This document shows, piece after piece, positions 15,862 to 23,802 of a stretch of 64,000 nt of DNA. The notes below the pieces were generated by a model. It did no database searches. It was not told the DNA's origin and was given only the letters and a program-made list of their open reading frames with translations. The stretch is from Conyzicola nivalis_A. Lineage in GTDB: Bacteria; Actinomycetota; Actinomycetes; Actinomycetales; Microbacteriaceae. Each line of letters starts with the position of its first letter. Position 1 is the stretch's first letter. The translations under genes and the position numbers were made by a program. The DNA lies in NCBI RefSeq assembly GCF_040548875.1, contig NZ_JBEPSJ010000002.1, forward strand, positions 558,001-622,000, in the 5' to 3' direction.

Positions 15862-16286
15862 TCGTCATCCGCACGCCCGTGAGCGAGGTGTTCGACTACA
15901 CCGCGTCTGCGGTCAACGGCCCGGCGTTCATCCCGAACCTCAACGAGAACACGAACATCGAGCCGGAGACCCCCGGCGTCAACCAGACCTTCGACTGGCG
16001 CTTCAACATGGCCGGCGCCGACCTGCGCGGCAAAGCCGAGGGCATCACGTTCGAGCGCGACAAGCAGGTCACCCTGCGCACGACCGGCGATGTGAACGCC
16101 ACCTGGGACTACGTCTTCGAAGACTTGGGCGACGGCACGACCCGGGTCACGAGCGAGGTCGTCTACGACATCCCGACGACCGTCGTCGAGAAGATCGTGA
16201 ACAACAAGCTGCTCGACCGCATCAACCAGCACACGCTGGAGCAGATGCTCGACAACCTCAAGCTGATCCTCGAGTCGGACGACTGA
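15840..16286 (+). CDS. SRPBCC/START-like lipid-binding protein
   Basis: A 148-residue protein with the helix-grip pattern of polyketide cyclase/START proteins: an initial ALIVIRTPVSEVFDYTAS strand-helix, NVNATWDYVFEDLGDGTTRVTSEV strands and a long final helix (LLDRINQHTLEQMLDNLKLIL). The ATG has a GGAGAG site just before it. These proteins bind hydrophobic ligands. Next to lipid enzymes it may carry or sense a lipid; this is inference. Confidence 0.75.
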   Translation: MATAKALIVIRTPVSEVFDYTASAVNGPAFIPNLNENTNIEPETPGVNQTFDWRFNMAGADLRGKAEGITFERDKQVTLRTTGDVNATWDYVFEDLGDGTTRVTSEVVYDIPTTVVEKIVNNKLLDRINQHTLEQMLDNLKLILESDD

Positions 16287-16311
16287 CCCTCCCACCCCAC
16301 CGCCATCCCGT

Positions 16312-16375
16312 AGGGCTACAGTTCGGGCGTCGGGCTACCGCGCGCGCAGCAGCCGCACGCCCGAACTGTAGCCCT
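16312..16375. repeat. Palindromic intergenic repeat, family 1, copy 2
   Basis: The best-preserved copy: AGGGCTACAGTTCGGGCGT (16312-16330) and its perfect reverse complement (16357-16375) flank a 26-bp spacer rich in CGCGCG. It lies between the convergent SRPBCC and map genes, exactly at the right border of the lipid-type island. Confidence 0.85.
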
Positions 16376-16418
16376 GCCGGCCCCGGGGTCCCTCTCGGGA
16401 AGCGAGAGCAGCGGGACG

Positions 16419-17249
16419 TCAGGCGATCTGGGCGGGGGTGATGCCGTACTGCGCGAGGCCCGCGGCGCCGCCGTCGGCCAGGGTGAGCACCCAGATGCCG
16501 CCGGGGTGCACGGCGATCGAGTGCTCCCAGTGCGCGGCCATCGTGCCGTCGGTCGTCGCGACCGTCCAGTCGTCGTCGAGGGTGACGGTGTCGATCGTTC
16601 CCGCTGTGAGCATGGGCTCGATGGCGACGGCGAGGCCGTTCTTGACCTCCGGCCCCTTCTCGCGAACCCGGTAGTTGAACACGGGCGGGTCCTCGTGCAT
16701 CGAGCGCCCGATTCCGTGTCCGGTGTAGTCCTCGATGATCCCGAAGTCGCCCTGCGACTCGATGTACTCCTCGATCGCCGCCCCGACGTGGTTCAGGCGT
16801 TTGACCGTGGCGAGCGCGGCTATCCCGGCCCAGAGGGACTGCTCCGTGACATCCGCGAGCCGTTGTCTCTCGGCGACGACCTCGGGTCTCGACGCATCCG
16901 GCACGACGACGGTGAATGCGGAGTCGCCGTTCCAGCCGTTCAGCTGGGCGCCGCAGTCGATCGACACGACGTCGCCGGGCTGGATGACGCGCGCGCCGGG
17001 GATGCCGTGCACGACCTCCTCGTTCACCGAGGCGCAGATCGTGTGGCGGTAGCCGGGCACGAGCATGAAATTCGGCTCGGCACCCGCGTTGCGGATCACC
17101 CTCTCGGCGATCGCGTCGAGCTCGAGGGTGGTGACGCCCGGCACGATCGCGGCGCGCACGGCGTCGAGCGCGGCGGCCGTGATCAGGCCCGGTTCGACCA
17201 TGAGCCTGAGCTCGGCGGACGTCTTGTAGATACTGGAGCGGAAAGCCAC
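16419..17249 (-). CDS. map: Methionine aminopeptidase type I
   Basis: A 276-residue enzyme that removes initiator methionine from nascent proteins. The metal ligands lie in SIDCGAQLNGWNGDSAFT (two Asp), GHGIGRSMHEDP (His), IEPM (Glu) and the C-terminal HWEHSIAV (Glu). A short N-terminal lead replaces the long SH3-binding extension of some actinobacterial type Ic enzymes. It starts at GTG 17249, which overlaps the adk stop by one base, so the two are coupled as in secY-adk-map operons. Confidence 0.97.
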   Translation of the reverse strand: MAFRSSIYKTSAELRLMVEPGLITAAALDAVRAAIVPGVTTLELDAIAERVIRNAGAEPNFMLVPGYRHTICASVNEEVVHGIPGARVIQPGDVVSIDCGAQLNGWNGDSAFTVVVPDASRPEVVAERQRLADVTEQSLWAGIAALATVKRLNHVGAAIEEYIESQGDFGIIEDYTGHGIGRSMHEDPPVFNYRVREKGPEVKNGLAVAIEPMLTAGTIDTVTLDDDWTVATTDGTMAAHWEHSIAVHPGGIWVLTLADGGAAGLAQYGITPAQIA

Positions 17250-17854
17250 TAGGCCGTTTCTACGGATGATTCGACAGCGGTGATCCCGCGGGCGGCGAGT
17301 GCGTCGGAGATGCGGCGGGCCACGTCGTCGATCTCACCGAGGCCGTCGACCTCGATCAGCAGGCCGCGATCGCGGAAGACGTCGATGAGCGGCGAGGTCT
17401 CGCGCGCGTAGACCTCCTGGCGGTGCCGGATGGCCTCTTCGGTGTCGTCGGTGCGGCCCTGTTCGATGGCGCGCTTGCGCAGCCGCGCGACGACCGCGTC
17501 CTGGTCGGCGACGAGCTGGATGACGGCGTCGAGCGCCTGTCCCTTGCTCGCGAGCAGCTCGTCGAGGTACGCGACCTGCTCGAGCGTGCGCGGGTAGCCG
17601 TCGAGAAGGAAGCCGCCGAGGGCGTCGTCTTCTTCGAGGCGGCTCTTGACGAGAGCGTTGGTCAGATCGTTCGAGACGTAGTCTCCCGAGTCGATGATCG
17701 CCTTGACCTGCACGCCGAGCGGCGTCTGGTTCTTGATGTTCGCCCGGAAGATGTCGCCGGTCGAGACGTCGGGTATGCCGTAGGCGGCGGTGATGCGAGC
17801 CGCCTGGGTTCCCTTACCAGCGCCGGGAGGGCCGACGATAAGGAGCCGGGTCAA
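17249..17854 (-). CDS. adk: Adenylate kinase, short-LID form
   Basis: A 201-residue enzyme for ATP + AMP = 2 ADP. The P-loop GPPGAGKGT is at residues 8-16, the AMP site includes STGDIFRANI and GFLLDGYPRT. The LID is the short type (RKRAIEQGRTDD), lacking the zinc/large LID insert, which is usual in Actinobacteria. The start is TTG 17854, in a TTGA overlap with the secY stop and with GAAGG upstream; the frame is open far beyond but antisense-like. Confidence 0.95.
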   Translation of the reverse strand: MTRLLIVGPPGAGKGTQAARITAAYGIPDVSTGDIFRANIKNQTPLGVQVKAIIDSGDYVSNDLTNALVKSRLEEDDALGGFLLDGYPRTLEQVAYLDELLASKGQALDAVIQLVADQDAVVARLRKRAIEQGRTDDTEEAIRHRQEVYARETSPLIDVFRDRGLLIEVDGLGEIDDVARRISDALAARGITAVESSVETA

Positions 17855-19176
17855 CGGAGAAGGCCTTCGTAGTGACGCTGCTGCAGCTGCGAGTCGATCT
17901 GCTTGACCGTCTCGAGTCCGACGCCGACGATGATCAGGATGCTCGCGCCACCGAACGGGAAGTTCTGGTTGGCACCCACGGTCGCCAGGGCGATGAGGGG
18001 GATGAGCGCGATCAGGCCGAGGTAGAGCGAACCGGGCAGGGTCACACGGGTCAGCACGTAGTCGAGGTACTCGGCGGTCGGACGACCGGCACGGATGCCC
18101 GGGATGAACCCGCCGTACTTCTTCATGTTGTCGGCGACCTCTTCGGGGTTGAAGGTGATCGCGACGTAGAAGTAGGTGAAGCCGATGATGAGGAGGAAGT
18201 AGACAGCCATGTACAGCGGGTTGTCGCCCGAGGTGAGGTTGTTCTGGATCCAGGTGACCCACGCCGAGGGGGTCTCGCCGGCCGCGGGCTGGTTGAACTG
18301 CGCGATGAGGGCCGGCAGGTACAGCAGCGACGAGGCGAAGATGACGGGCACGACGCCGGCCATGTTGACCTTGATCGGGATGTAGGTGTTGTTTCCGCCG
18401 TAGGTGCGCCGACCGACCATCCGTTTCGCGTACTGCACGGGGATACGCCGCTGCGACTGTTCGACGAACACGACCGCGGCCATGATGATGACACCGACGA
18501 TCAGCGTCAGAACGAAGACATCCCAGCCCTTCGACTGCTGGATGGCCCAGAGAGCGGAGGGGAAGGTGGCGGAGATCGAGGTGAAGATGAGGAGCGACAT
18601 GCCGTTGCCGATGCCGCGCTCGGTGATGAGCTCGCCCATCCACATGATGAGGCCGGTGCCGGCGGTCATGGTGATGACCATGAGCATGATGGCGTACCAG
18701 GCGTCGTTGGTGATGAGGTTGTTGCACTCGGCGATGCCGGAGTTCGACGGGAAGAGCGCGCCGCTTCTGGCCACGGTGATGAGCGTCGTGGACTGCAGGA
18801 TGCCGAGGGCGATGGTCAGGTAACGCGTGTACTGCGTCAGCTTGGCCTGGCCGGTCTGGCCCTCCTTGTAGAGGGTGTCGAAGTGCGGGATGACCACGCG
18901 GAGAAGCTGCACGATGATCGATGCCGTGATGTACGGCATGATCCCGAGCGCGAAGATTGACAGTTGCAGCAGAGCGCCGCCGCTGAAGAGGTTGACGAGG
19001 TCGTAGAGACCATCGGTGCCCGCGTTACCCGCGAGACACAACTGCACGTTGCCGAAGTCGACAAACGGTGCGGGGATGAACGATCCCAGCCGGAACAACG
19101 CAACGATACCGAGTGTGAACCCGATCTTCCTGCGCAGGTCTGGCGTACGGAAGATCCGCGCGACGGCTCTAAACAC
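17851..19176 (-). CDS. secY: Preprotein translocase subunit SecY
   Basis: A 441-residue, ten-helix channel subunit of the Sec translocon, with FRLGSFIPAPFVDFG in helix 1, the GIMPYITASIIVQLL plug/helix 2 stretch, GNGMSLLIF and the cytosolic loops RRIPVQYAKRMVGRR and YGGNNTYIPIK. It starts at GTG 19176 behind a GGAGG site 5 bases away. It is part of the spc operon after rplO and overlaps adk. Confidence 0.98.
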   Translation of the reverse strand: MFRAVARIFRTPDLRRKIGFTLGIVALFRLGSFIPAPFVDFGNVQLCLAGNAGTDGLYDLVNLFSGGALLQLSIFALGIMPYITASIIVQLLRVVIPHFDTLYKEGQTGQAKLTQYTRYLTIALGILQSTTLITVARSGALFPSNSGIAECNNLITNDAWYAIMLMVITMTAGTGLIMWMGELITERGIGNGMSLLIFTSISATFPSALWAIQQSKGWDVFVLTLIVGVIIMAAVVFVEQSQRRIPVQYAKRMVGRRTYGGNNTYIPIKVNMAGVVPVIFASSLLYLPALIAQFNQPAAGETPSAWVTWIQNNLTSGDNPLYMAVYFLLIIGFTYFYVAITFNPEEVADNMKKYGGFIPGIRAGRPTAEYLDYVLTRVTLPGSLYLGLIALIPLIALATVGANQNFPFGGASILIIVGVGLETVKQIDSQLQQRHYEGLLR

Positions 19177-19211
19177 AAGTCCTCCAGGTTATCTAAGAGC
19201 AGAGGCCGGAG

Positions 19212-19237
19212 TGGGCCGCCGATGTGTCGGCGGCCCA
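19212..19237 (-). other. Hairpin in the rplO-secY intercistronic region
   Basis: An 11-bp perfect stem (TGGGCCGCCGA with its complement) closes a four-base TGTG loop, 36 bases before the secY start. No T-run follows, so it looks like an mRNA processing or stability hairpin rather than a terminator. Confidence 0.6.
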
Positions 19238-19294
19238 ACCCCTAACCAATGTTGACAGTCGCTAGGGCGACGGTCTCAACGCGTGAGCGTTGTA

Positions 19295-20116
19295 CTACTT
19301 GACCGAACCGCCAGCGGCGACAATCTTCTGCTCGGCAGAGCCGGAGACCTTGTCAACTGCAACGTTCAGCTTAACCGCAATGTCGCCATCGCCGAGAACC
19401 TTGACCTTCTCGTTCTTGCGAACGGCACCCTTGGCGACGAGGTCGGCGATCGTGACGTCTCCACCCTTGGGGTAGAGGTCGGCGAGCTTCTCGAGGTTGA
19501 CGACCTGGTACTCGACGCGGAACGGGTTCTTGAACCCGCGCAGCTTCGGCGAACGCATGACGAAACCGATGTTTCCGGCTTCGAAGCCCGGGCGAACCGA
19601 GTAACGAGCCTTCGTACCCTTGGTACCGCGACCTGCAGTCTTACCCTTGGAACCTTCACCGCGTCCGACGCGGGTCTTGACCTTCTTCGCGCCGACAGCC
19701 GGGCGAAGGTGGTGGACCTTGAGGACCTGCGGGCGGATCTCGGCGTCGGCCTTGGGGGCCGGCTTCGACTTCGCTGCGGGGGCCTTCTTCTCGGCGACCG
19801 TCGCGGACGACGTGTCTGCCTTGGCGGGAGCCTTGTCAGCAGCGGCCTTGGCCGGAGCCTTGGCCTCTGACGAGGCCTTGGCCTTCGCGGGTGCCTTGTC
19901 AGCAGCAGCCTTGGCCGGAGCCTTGTCTGCGGCCGCCTTGGCGGGCGCCTTCTTGGCTGCGGGAGCCTTGTCAGCGACCGTCTTGTCTGCTGCAGCCTTG
20001 GCCGGAGCCTTGTCTGCGGCGGCCTTGGCGGGCGCCTTCTTCGCTGCGGGAGCCTTGTCGGCTGCAGCCTTGGGGGCAGCGGCCTTCTTAGGCGCTACCT
20101 TCTCTTCTTCAGCCAT
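19295..20116 (-). CDS. rplO: 50S ribosomal protein L15 with long Lys/Ala/Pro tail
   Basis: The L15 core begins near residue 131 (VLKVHHLRPAVGAKK; RVGRGEGSKGKTAGRGTKG) and has the usual length. In front are about 128 residues made of KAPAKAAAD-type repeats, so the protein is 273 residues, nearly double the norm. Acidic residues are rare in the tail, so it resembles histone H1-like domains and would be highly basic. The start ATG overlaps the rpmD stop (TAATG). The tail is continuous with the core and shows no break, so it is probably translated. Confidence 0.95.
   Translation of the reverse strand: MAEEEKVAPKKAAAPKAAADKAPAAKKAPAKAAADKAPAKAAADKTVADKAPAAKKAPAKAAADKAPAKAAADKAPAKAKASSEAKAPAKAAADKAPAKADTSSATVAEKKAPAAKSKPAPKADAEIRPQVLKVHHLRPAVGAKKVKTRVGRGEGSKGKTAGRGTKGTKARYSVRPGFEAGNIGFVMRSPKLRGFKNPFRVEYQVVNLEKLADLYPKGGDVTIADLVAKGAVRKNEKVKVLGDGDIAVKLNVAVDKVSGSAEQKIVAAGGSVK
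19823..20059 (-). repeat. Tandem 27-bp/9-residue repeats in the rplO tail
   Basis: Units coding for KAPAKAAAD or close variants recur about seven times, with interruptions (KTVADKAPAAK, KASSEA). At DNA level the repeated core is GCCTTGGCCGGAGCCTTGTC on the plus strand. Such direct repeats are prone to slippage, so unit number may vary between strains. Confidence 0.8.
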
Positions 20117-20298
20117 TAGTCAATCTCCTCGACCTTGACGAGGTGAGCGACCGTGTTGACGTAACCACGGTTCTGCTTGTTGTCCTCGCGAACCGTCACG
20201 TCACCGATGCGGTGGAGCCCGAGGCTCCGCAGGGTGTCGCGCTGGTTCTGCTTCTCGCTAATTTTGGACTTGATCTGGGTTACCTTCAGGCGAGCCAT
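20116..20298 (-). CDS. rpmD: 50S ribosomal protein L30
   Basis: A 60-residue L30: LKVTQIKSKISEKQNQRDTL, then GLHRIGDVTVREDN and VNTVAHLVKVEEID. Normal length. Its ATG overlaps the rpsE stop by one base and its stop overlaps the rplO start, typical of the spc operon. Confidence 0.98.
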   Translation of the reverse strand: MARLKVTQIKSKISEKQNQRDTLRSLGLHRIGDVTVREDNKQNRGYVNTVAHLVKVEEID

Positions 20299-21020
20299 CA
20301 GACACCTGCCTTAGATTCCGCTTCGGCGCGCAGGAGGCGAGCCGGAACAACGTGCTCCACCGGGAGGCCACGACGCGCGGCGACCGCGCGGGGCTCCTCG
20401 AGCTGCTTGAGGGCAGCGACGGTGGCGTGCACGATGTTGATCGTGTTCGACGAACCGAGCGACTTGCTCAGTACGTCATGGATGCCGGCGCACTCGAGTA
20501 CGGCGCGAACCGGACCACCAGCGATAACACCGGTACCGGCGGACGCCGGACGCAGCAGCACAACTCCGGCAGCGGCCTCACCCTGCACCGAGTGCGGGAT
20601 GGTGACGCCGACGCGAGGAACGCGGAAGAAGTTCTTCTTCGCCTCTTCGACGCCCTTGGAGATGGCGGTAGGCACTTCGCGCGCCTTGCCGTAGCCGATG
20701 CCGACCAGGCCGTTACCGTCTCCGACGACGACGAGAGCGGTGAAGCTGAAGCGACGACCACCCTTGACGACCTTGGACACGCGGTTGATGGTGACGACAC
20801 GCTCGAGGAACTGGCTCTTCTCCGCGTCGCGGCTGTTGCCACGGTCGCGGTTGGGGCTACGTTCGCGACCGCCACGGCGGGCCTCACGAGGCTCGTTCGT
20901 GGTGTCGGTGGCGGGTGCGTCGACGACGACCTCGGCCGCGATGGCCTCGGCGGTGACGACTGCCGGCGCCTCGGTTACTTCTGCAGCCACGACAGGCTCC
21001 TTGTTAGTTGCTTCGCTCAC
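20298..21020 (-). CDS. rpsE: 30S ribosomal protein S5
   Basis: A 240-residue S5. The core from about residue 70 has LERVVTINRVSKVVKGGRRF, VVVGDGNGLVGIGYGKA and GEAAAGVVLLRPASAGTGVI. The first 70 residues are an actinobacterial extension, first Glu/Ala/Val-rich then Arg-rich (RRGGRERSPNRDRGNSRD). S5 helps shape the mRNA entry and decoding fidelity. It lies between rplR and rpmD, overlapping both by a few bases. Confidence 0.98.
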   Translation of the reverse strand: MSEATNKEPVVAAEVTEAPAVVTAEAIAAEVVVDAPATDTTNEPREARRGGRERSPNRDRGNSRDAEKSQFLERVVTINRVSKVVKGGRRFSFTALVVVGDGNGLVGIGYGKAREVPTAISKGVEEAKKNFFRVPRVGVTIPHSVQGEAAAGVVLLRPASAGTGVIAGGPVRAVLECAGIHDVLSKSLGSSNTINIVHATVAALKQLEEPRAVAARRGLPVEHVVPARLLRAEAESKAGV

Positions 21021-21388
21021 AGGTTCAATCCACCCTCTCGAGCTCCATCGGCGATAGCGGCTACGCGACCCGCGTACTTGCTACCACCACGGTCAAATAC
21101 GACGGCTTCGACGCCGGCAGCCTTGGCGCGCTCGGCGACGAGCTCGCCGACCTTGCGTGCCTTGGCGGTCTTGTCGCCGTCGAAGGTGCGCATGTCGGCC
21201 TCAAGCGTCGATGCGGAAGCGAGGGTGAAACCCTTGCTGTCGTCGACGACCTGCACGAATACGTGACGGGCCGAACGCGTGACGACGAGGCGCGGACGCA
21301 GCTCGGTGCCGACGACCTTCTTGCGAAGACGTGCGTGACGACGCGACTTAGCGGCGGACTTGCTCTTGCCTCTAGTTCCGAGACCCAT
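21017..21388 (-). CDS. rplR: 50S ribosomal protein L18
   Basis: A 123-residue 5S rRNA-binding protein: SRRHARLRKKVVGTELRPRL, HVFVQVVDDSKGFTLASAST and a closing VVFDRGGSKYAGRVAAIADG. The start MGLGTRGKSK at 21388 is preferred because it follows the rplF stop by one base; an in-frame ATG four codons upstream is less likely. Confidence 0.97.
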   Translation of the reverse strand: MGLGTRGKSKSAAKSRRHARLRKKVVGTELRPRLVVTRSARHVFVQVVDDSKGFTLASASTLEADMRTFDGDKTAKARKVGELVAERAKAAGVEAVVFDRGGSKYAGRVAAIADGAREGGLNL

Positions 21389-21389
21389 G

Positions 21390-21926
21390 TTACTTACCAC
21401 TCTTTCCGGCCTTGCGGCGGACTACTTCGCCTGCGTAGCGAACGCCCTTGCCCTTGTAGGGCTCCGGCTTGCGCAACTTACGAATGTTGGCCGCGACTTC
21501 GCCGACGGCCTGCTTGTCGATACCGACAACCGTGATCTTGGTGTTGCCCTCGACCGTGAAGCTGATGCCCGCGGGCGGGTCAACCGTGATCGAGTGGGAG
21601 TAGCCGAGTGCGAACTCGAGCGATGAGCCCTTGGCAGCGACGCGGAAACCCGTTCCGACGATCTCGAGTCCCTTGGTGTAACCCTCGGTGACGCCGACGA
21701 TCTGGTTGGAGATCAGCGTGCGGGTGAGGCCGTGGAGCGAACGCGATGCGCGCTCGTCGTCGGGACGCGTGACCAGGATCTGGCCGTCCTCGATCTTGGC
21801 CTCAATGGGGCTGGCGATGACGAGCGCGAGCTCGCCCTTCGGGCCCTTGACGGAGACGGCAGAGCCGTCGATCTTCACATCGACCCCAGCGGGGATGACG
21901 ATGGGCAGTCTTCCAATACGTGACAT
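21390..21926 (-). CDS. rplF: 50S ribosomal protein L6
   Basis: A standard 178-residue L6 with two similar alpha/beta domains: MSRIGRLPIVIPAGVDV at the start and EPYKGKGVRYAGEVVRRK near the end. It lies close to the sarcin-ricin loop and factor-binding site. It is 6 bp downstream of rpsH. Confidence 0.98.
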   Translation of the reverse strand: MSRIGRLPIVIPAGVDVKIDGSAVSVKGPKGELALVIASPIEAKIEDGQILVTRPDDERASRSLHGLTRTLISNQIVGVTEGYTKGLEIVGTGFRVAAKGSSLEFALGYSHSITVDPPAGISFTVEGNTKITVVGIDKQAVGEVAANIRKLRKPEPYKGKGVRYAGEVVRRKAGKSGK

Positions 21927-21932
21927 GACTGG

Positions 21933-22331
21933 TTACCACACGTAGGCGAGGACTTCCCCACCCACGCCCTTCTTGGAAGCCTGGCGGTCCGTGAGGAGCC
22001 CCGAGGAGGTTGACAGGATGGCGACGCCGAGTCCACCGAGAACCTTGGGGATCTCCGTCGACTTTGCGTATACGCGAAGTCCGGGCTTCGAAACGCGCTT
22101 GATGCCCACGATGGAGCGCTCACGGTTCGGGCCGTACTTCAGGTCGATCGTCAGCGTCTGTCCGACGCGGGCTTCCTCGATCTTCCAGCCGGCGATGAAG
22201 CCCTCGGCCTTCAGGATCTCGGCAATGTGGGACTTGAGCTTGCTACTCGGGAGCGACACGGTTTCGTGGTACGCCGAGTTAGCGTTGCGCAGTCTGGTCA
22301 GCAGATCTGCGACCGGATCTGTCATTGTCAT
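21933..22331 (-). CDS. rpsH: 30S ribosomal protein S8
   Basis: A 132-residue S8, an early 16S central-domain binder: DPVADLLTRLRNANSAYH, VSKPGLRVYAKSTEIPKVLGG and the C-terminal STSSGLLTDRQASKKGVGGE. It is separated from rplE by 156 bp with a hairpin; rpsN, which normally lies between the two, is absent here. Confidence 0.98.
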   Translation of the reverse strand: MTMTDPVADLLTRLRNANSAYHETVSLPSSKLKSHIAEILKAEGFIAGWKIEEARVGQTLTIDLKYGPNRERSIVGIKRVSKPGLRVYAKSTEIPKVLGGLGVAILSTSSGLLTDRQASKKGVGGEVLAYVW

Positions 22332-22421
22332 GTGTTGTTATTCCATATCTCGTCTGGTTTCGGCATCCGTTACACGAAGGCCGACCTGTGCGATCGGTGT
22401 TGCTTGGATAGTGCAAAAGCG

Positions 22422-22449
22422 GAACGTTGCCCTTTCGGGCAACGTTCCA
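22422..22449 (-). terminator. Hairpin between rplE and rpsH (attenuator or processing site)
   Basis: A 12-bp perfect stem, GGAACGTTGCCC with its complement, closes a 4-base loop and is followed on the minus strand by GCTTTTGC. It looks like a weak intrinsic terminator inside the spc operon, 38 bases after the rplE stop, at the position where rpsN is usually found. Read-through must occur, or rpsH has its own promoter; none is clear. Confidence 0.65.
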
Positions 22450-22487
22450 TCTTAGCCGCAGGTTTTTTAGGCCCGCGACGTCAGTCT

Positions 22488-23072
22488 TTAGTTCTGCTCC
22501 GGCGTCTTGAACGGGAAGCCGAGTGCCTTGAGCAGCGCGCGGCCTTCCTCGTCGTTCTTGGCGGTGGTCACGACGGTGATGTCGAAGCCACGGACGCGGT
22601 CGATCTTGTCCTGGTCGATCTCGTGGAACATCGACTGCTCGGTCAGACCGAAGGTGTAGTTTCCGTTGCCGTCGAACTGCTTCGGGCTGAGCCCGCGGAA
22701 GTCACGGATACGCGGAAGCGCGAGGTTGATCAGACGGTCGAGGAACTCCCACGCACGGTCGCCACGAAGCGTGACGTGTGCGCCGATTGCCTGGCCCTCA
22801 CGGAGCTTGAACTGCGCGATCGACTTGCGCGCCAGGGTTACCTGAGGCTTCTGTCCGGTGATCGCGACGAGGTCCTTGATGGCACCGTCGATGATCTTGC
22901 CGTCGCGAGCTGCTTCACCGACACCGGTGTTCACGACAACCTTGACCAGTCCGGGGATCTGGTGAACGTTGGTGAAACCGAAGTCCTTCTTCAGCTGCGC
23001 CGAGATCTCGTTGCGGTACTTGACCTTGAGAGCGGGCTGCGTCTTCTCAGACGTGGTTGCAGTGTCAGTCAT
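22488..23072 (-). CDS. rplE: 50S ribosomal protein L5
   Basis: A 194-residue 5S rRNA-binding protein: KVKYRNEISAQLKKDFG, VHQIPGLVKVVVNTGVGEAA, REGQAIGAHVTLRGDRAWEF and GLTEQSMFHEIDQDKI. It forms the central protuberance with L18. Its start is adjacent to the rplX stop. Confidence 0.98.
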   Translation of the reverse strand: MTDTATTSEKTQPALKVKYRNEISAQLKKDFGFTNVHQIPGLVKVVVNTGVGEAARDGKIIDGAIKDLVAITGQKPQVTLARKSIAQFKLREGQAIGAHVTLRGDRAWEFLDRLINLALPRIRDFRGLSPKQFDGNGNYTFGLTEQSMFHEIDQDKIDRVRGFDITVVTTAKNDEEGRALLKALGFPFKTPEQN

Positions 23073-23431
23073 TAGAGGTCCTTACCGCTCTTCTTCGCGT
23101 AGCGGACGCGAACGGTGCGCTTGACGCCGTTCTTCTCGACTACCTCAGTGCGGAAGCCGACGCGAGTGGGCTTCTTGGTCTCGGGGTCGACGAGAGCGAC
23201 GTTGGAAACGTGAATGGGCGCTTCCATGGTCTCGATGCCGCCCGTCTTGGTACCACGCTGCGTCTGGCCGACACGCACGTGCTTGGTGACGAAGTTGACA
23301 CCCTCCACGACGACGCGGTTGCGCTCAGTGAGTACCTCGATGACACGACCCTGCTTGCCGCGGCTTCCGCCACGCGCCTGGGTCTTGCCGGTGATGACCT
23401 GAACCAGGTCACCCTTCTTGATGTTCGCCAT
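23072..23431 (-). CDS. rplX: 50S ribosomal protein L24
   Basis: A 119-residue L24 with an N-terminal KOW motif (IKKGDLVQVITGKTQARGGS, KQGRVIEVLTERNRVVVEGVN) and a zinc-free C-terminal part. It starts 50S assembly. It shares the usual rplN-rplX-rplE spacing of a few bases. Confidence 0.98.
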   Translation of the reverse strand: MANIKKGDLVQVITGKTQARGGSRGKQGRVIEVLTERNRVVVEGVNFVTKHVRVGQTQRGTKTGGIETMEAPIHVSNVALVDPETKKPTRVGFRTEVVEKNGVKRTVRVRYAKKSGKDL

Positions 23432-23433
23432 GA

Positions 23434-23802
23434 TTAAATGACCTCCGGTGCCAGCGAGATGATCTTCATGAACTTCTTGTCGCGAAGCTCACGACCGACC
23501 GGGCCGAAGATGCGGGTACCGCGGGGGTCTCCGTCAGCCTTCAGGATCACTGCGGCGTTCTCGTCGAACTTGATGTAGGAGCCGTCTGCACGGCGGGTCT
23601 GCTTGATCACGCGAACGATGACGGCCTTGACGACGTCACCCTTCTTGACGTTTCCGCCAGGGATCGCGTCCTTGACCGTGGCGACGATGACGTCGCCCAG
23701 GCCGGCGTAACGACGGCCGGAGCCACCGAGAACGCGGATGGTGAGCAGAACCTTGGCGCCGGTGTTGTCGGCAACCTTAACTCTGGATTCCTGCTGAAGC
23801 AT
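23434..23802 (-). CDS. rplN: 50S ribosomal protein L14
   Basis: The 122 residues, starting MLQQESRVKVADNTGAKVLL and containing GDVIVATVKDAIPGGNVKKG and RGTRIFGPVGRELRDKKFMK, are a normal L14. It contacts 16S rRNA in an intersubunit bridge. It follows rpsQ directly. Confidence 0.98.
   Translation of the reverse strand: MLQQESRVKVADNTGAKVLLTIRVLGGSGRRYAGLGDVIVATVKDAIPGGNVKKGDVVKAVIVRVIKQTRRADGSYIKFDENAAVILKADGDPRGTRIFGPVGRELRDKKFMKIISLAPEVI

Noticed and set aside
19252..19257. TTGACA on the plus strand as a promoter
   Set aside because: No -10 at a suitable distance and no plus-strand gene downstream; rplO and secY are on the minus strand.
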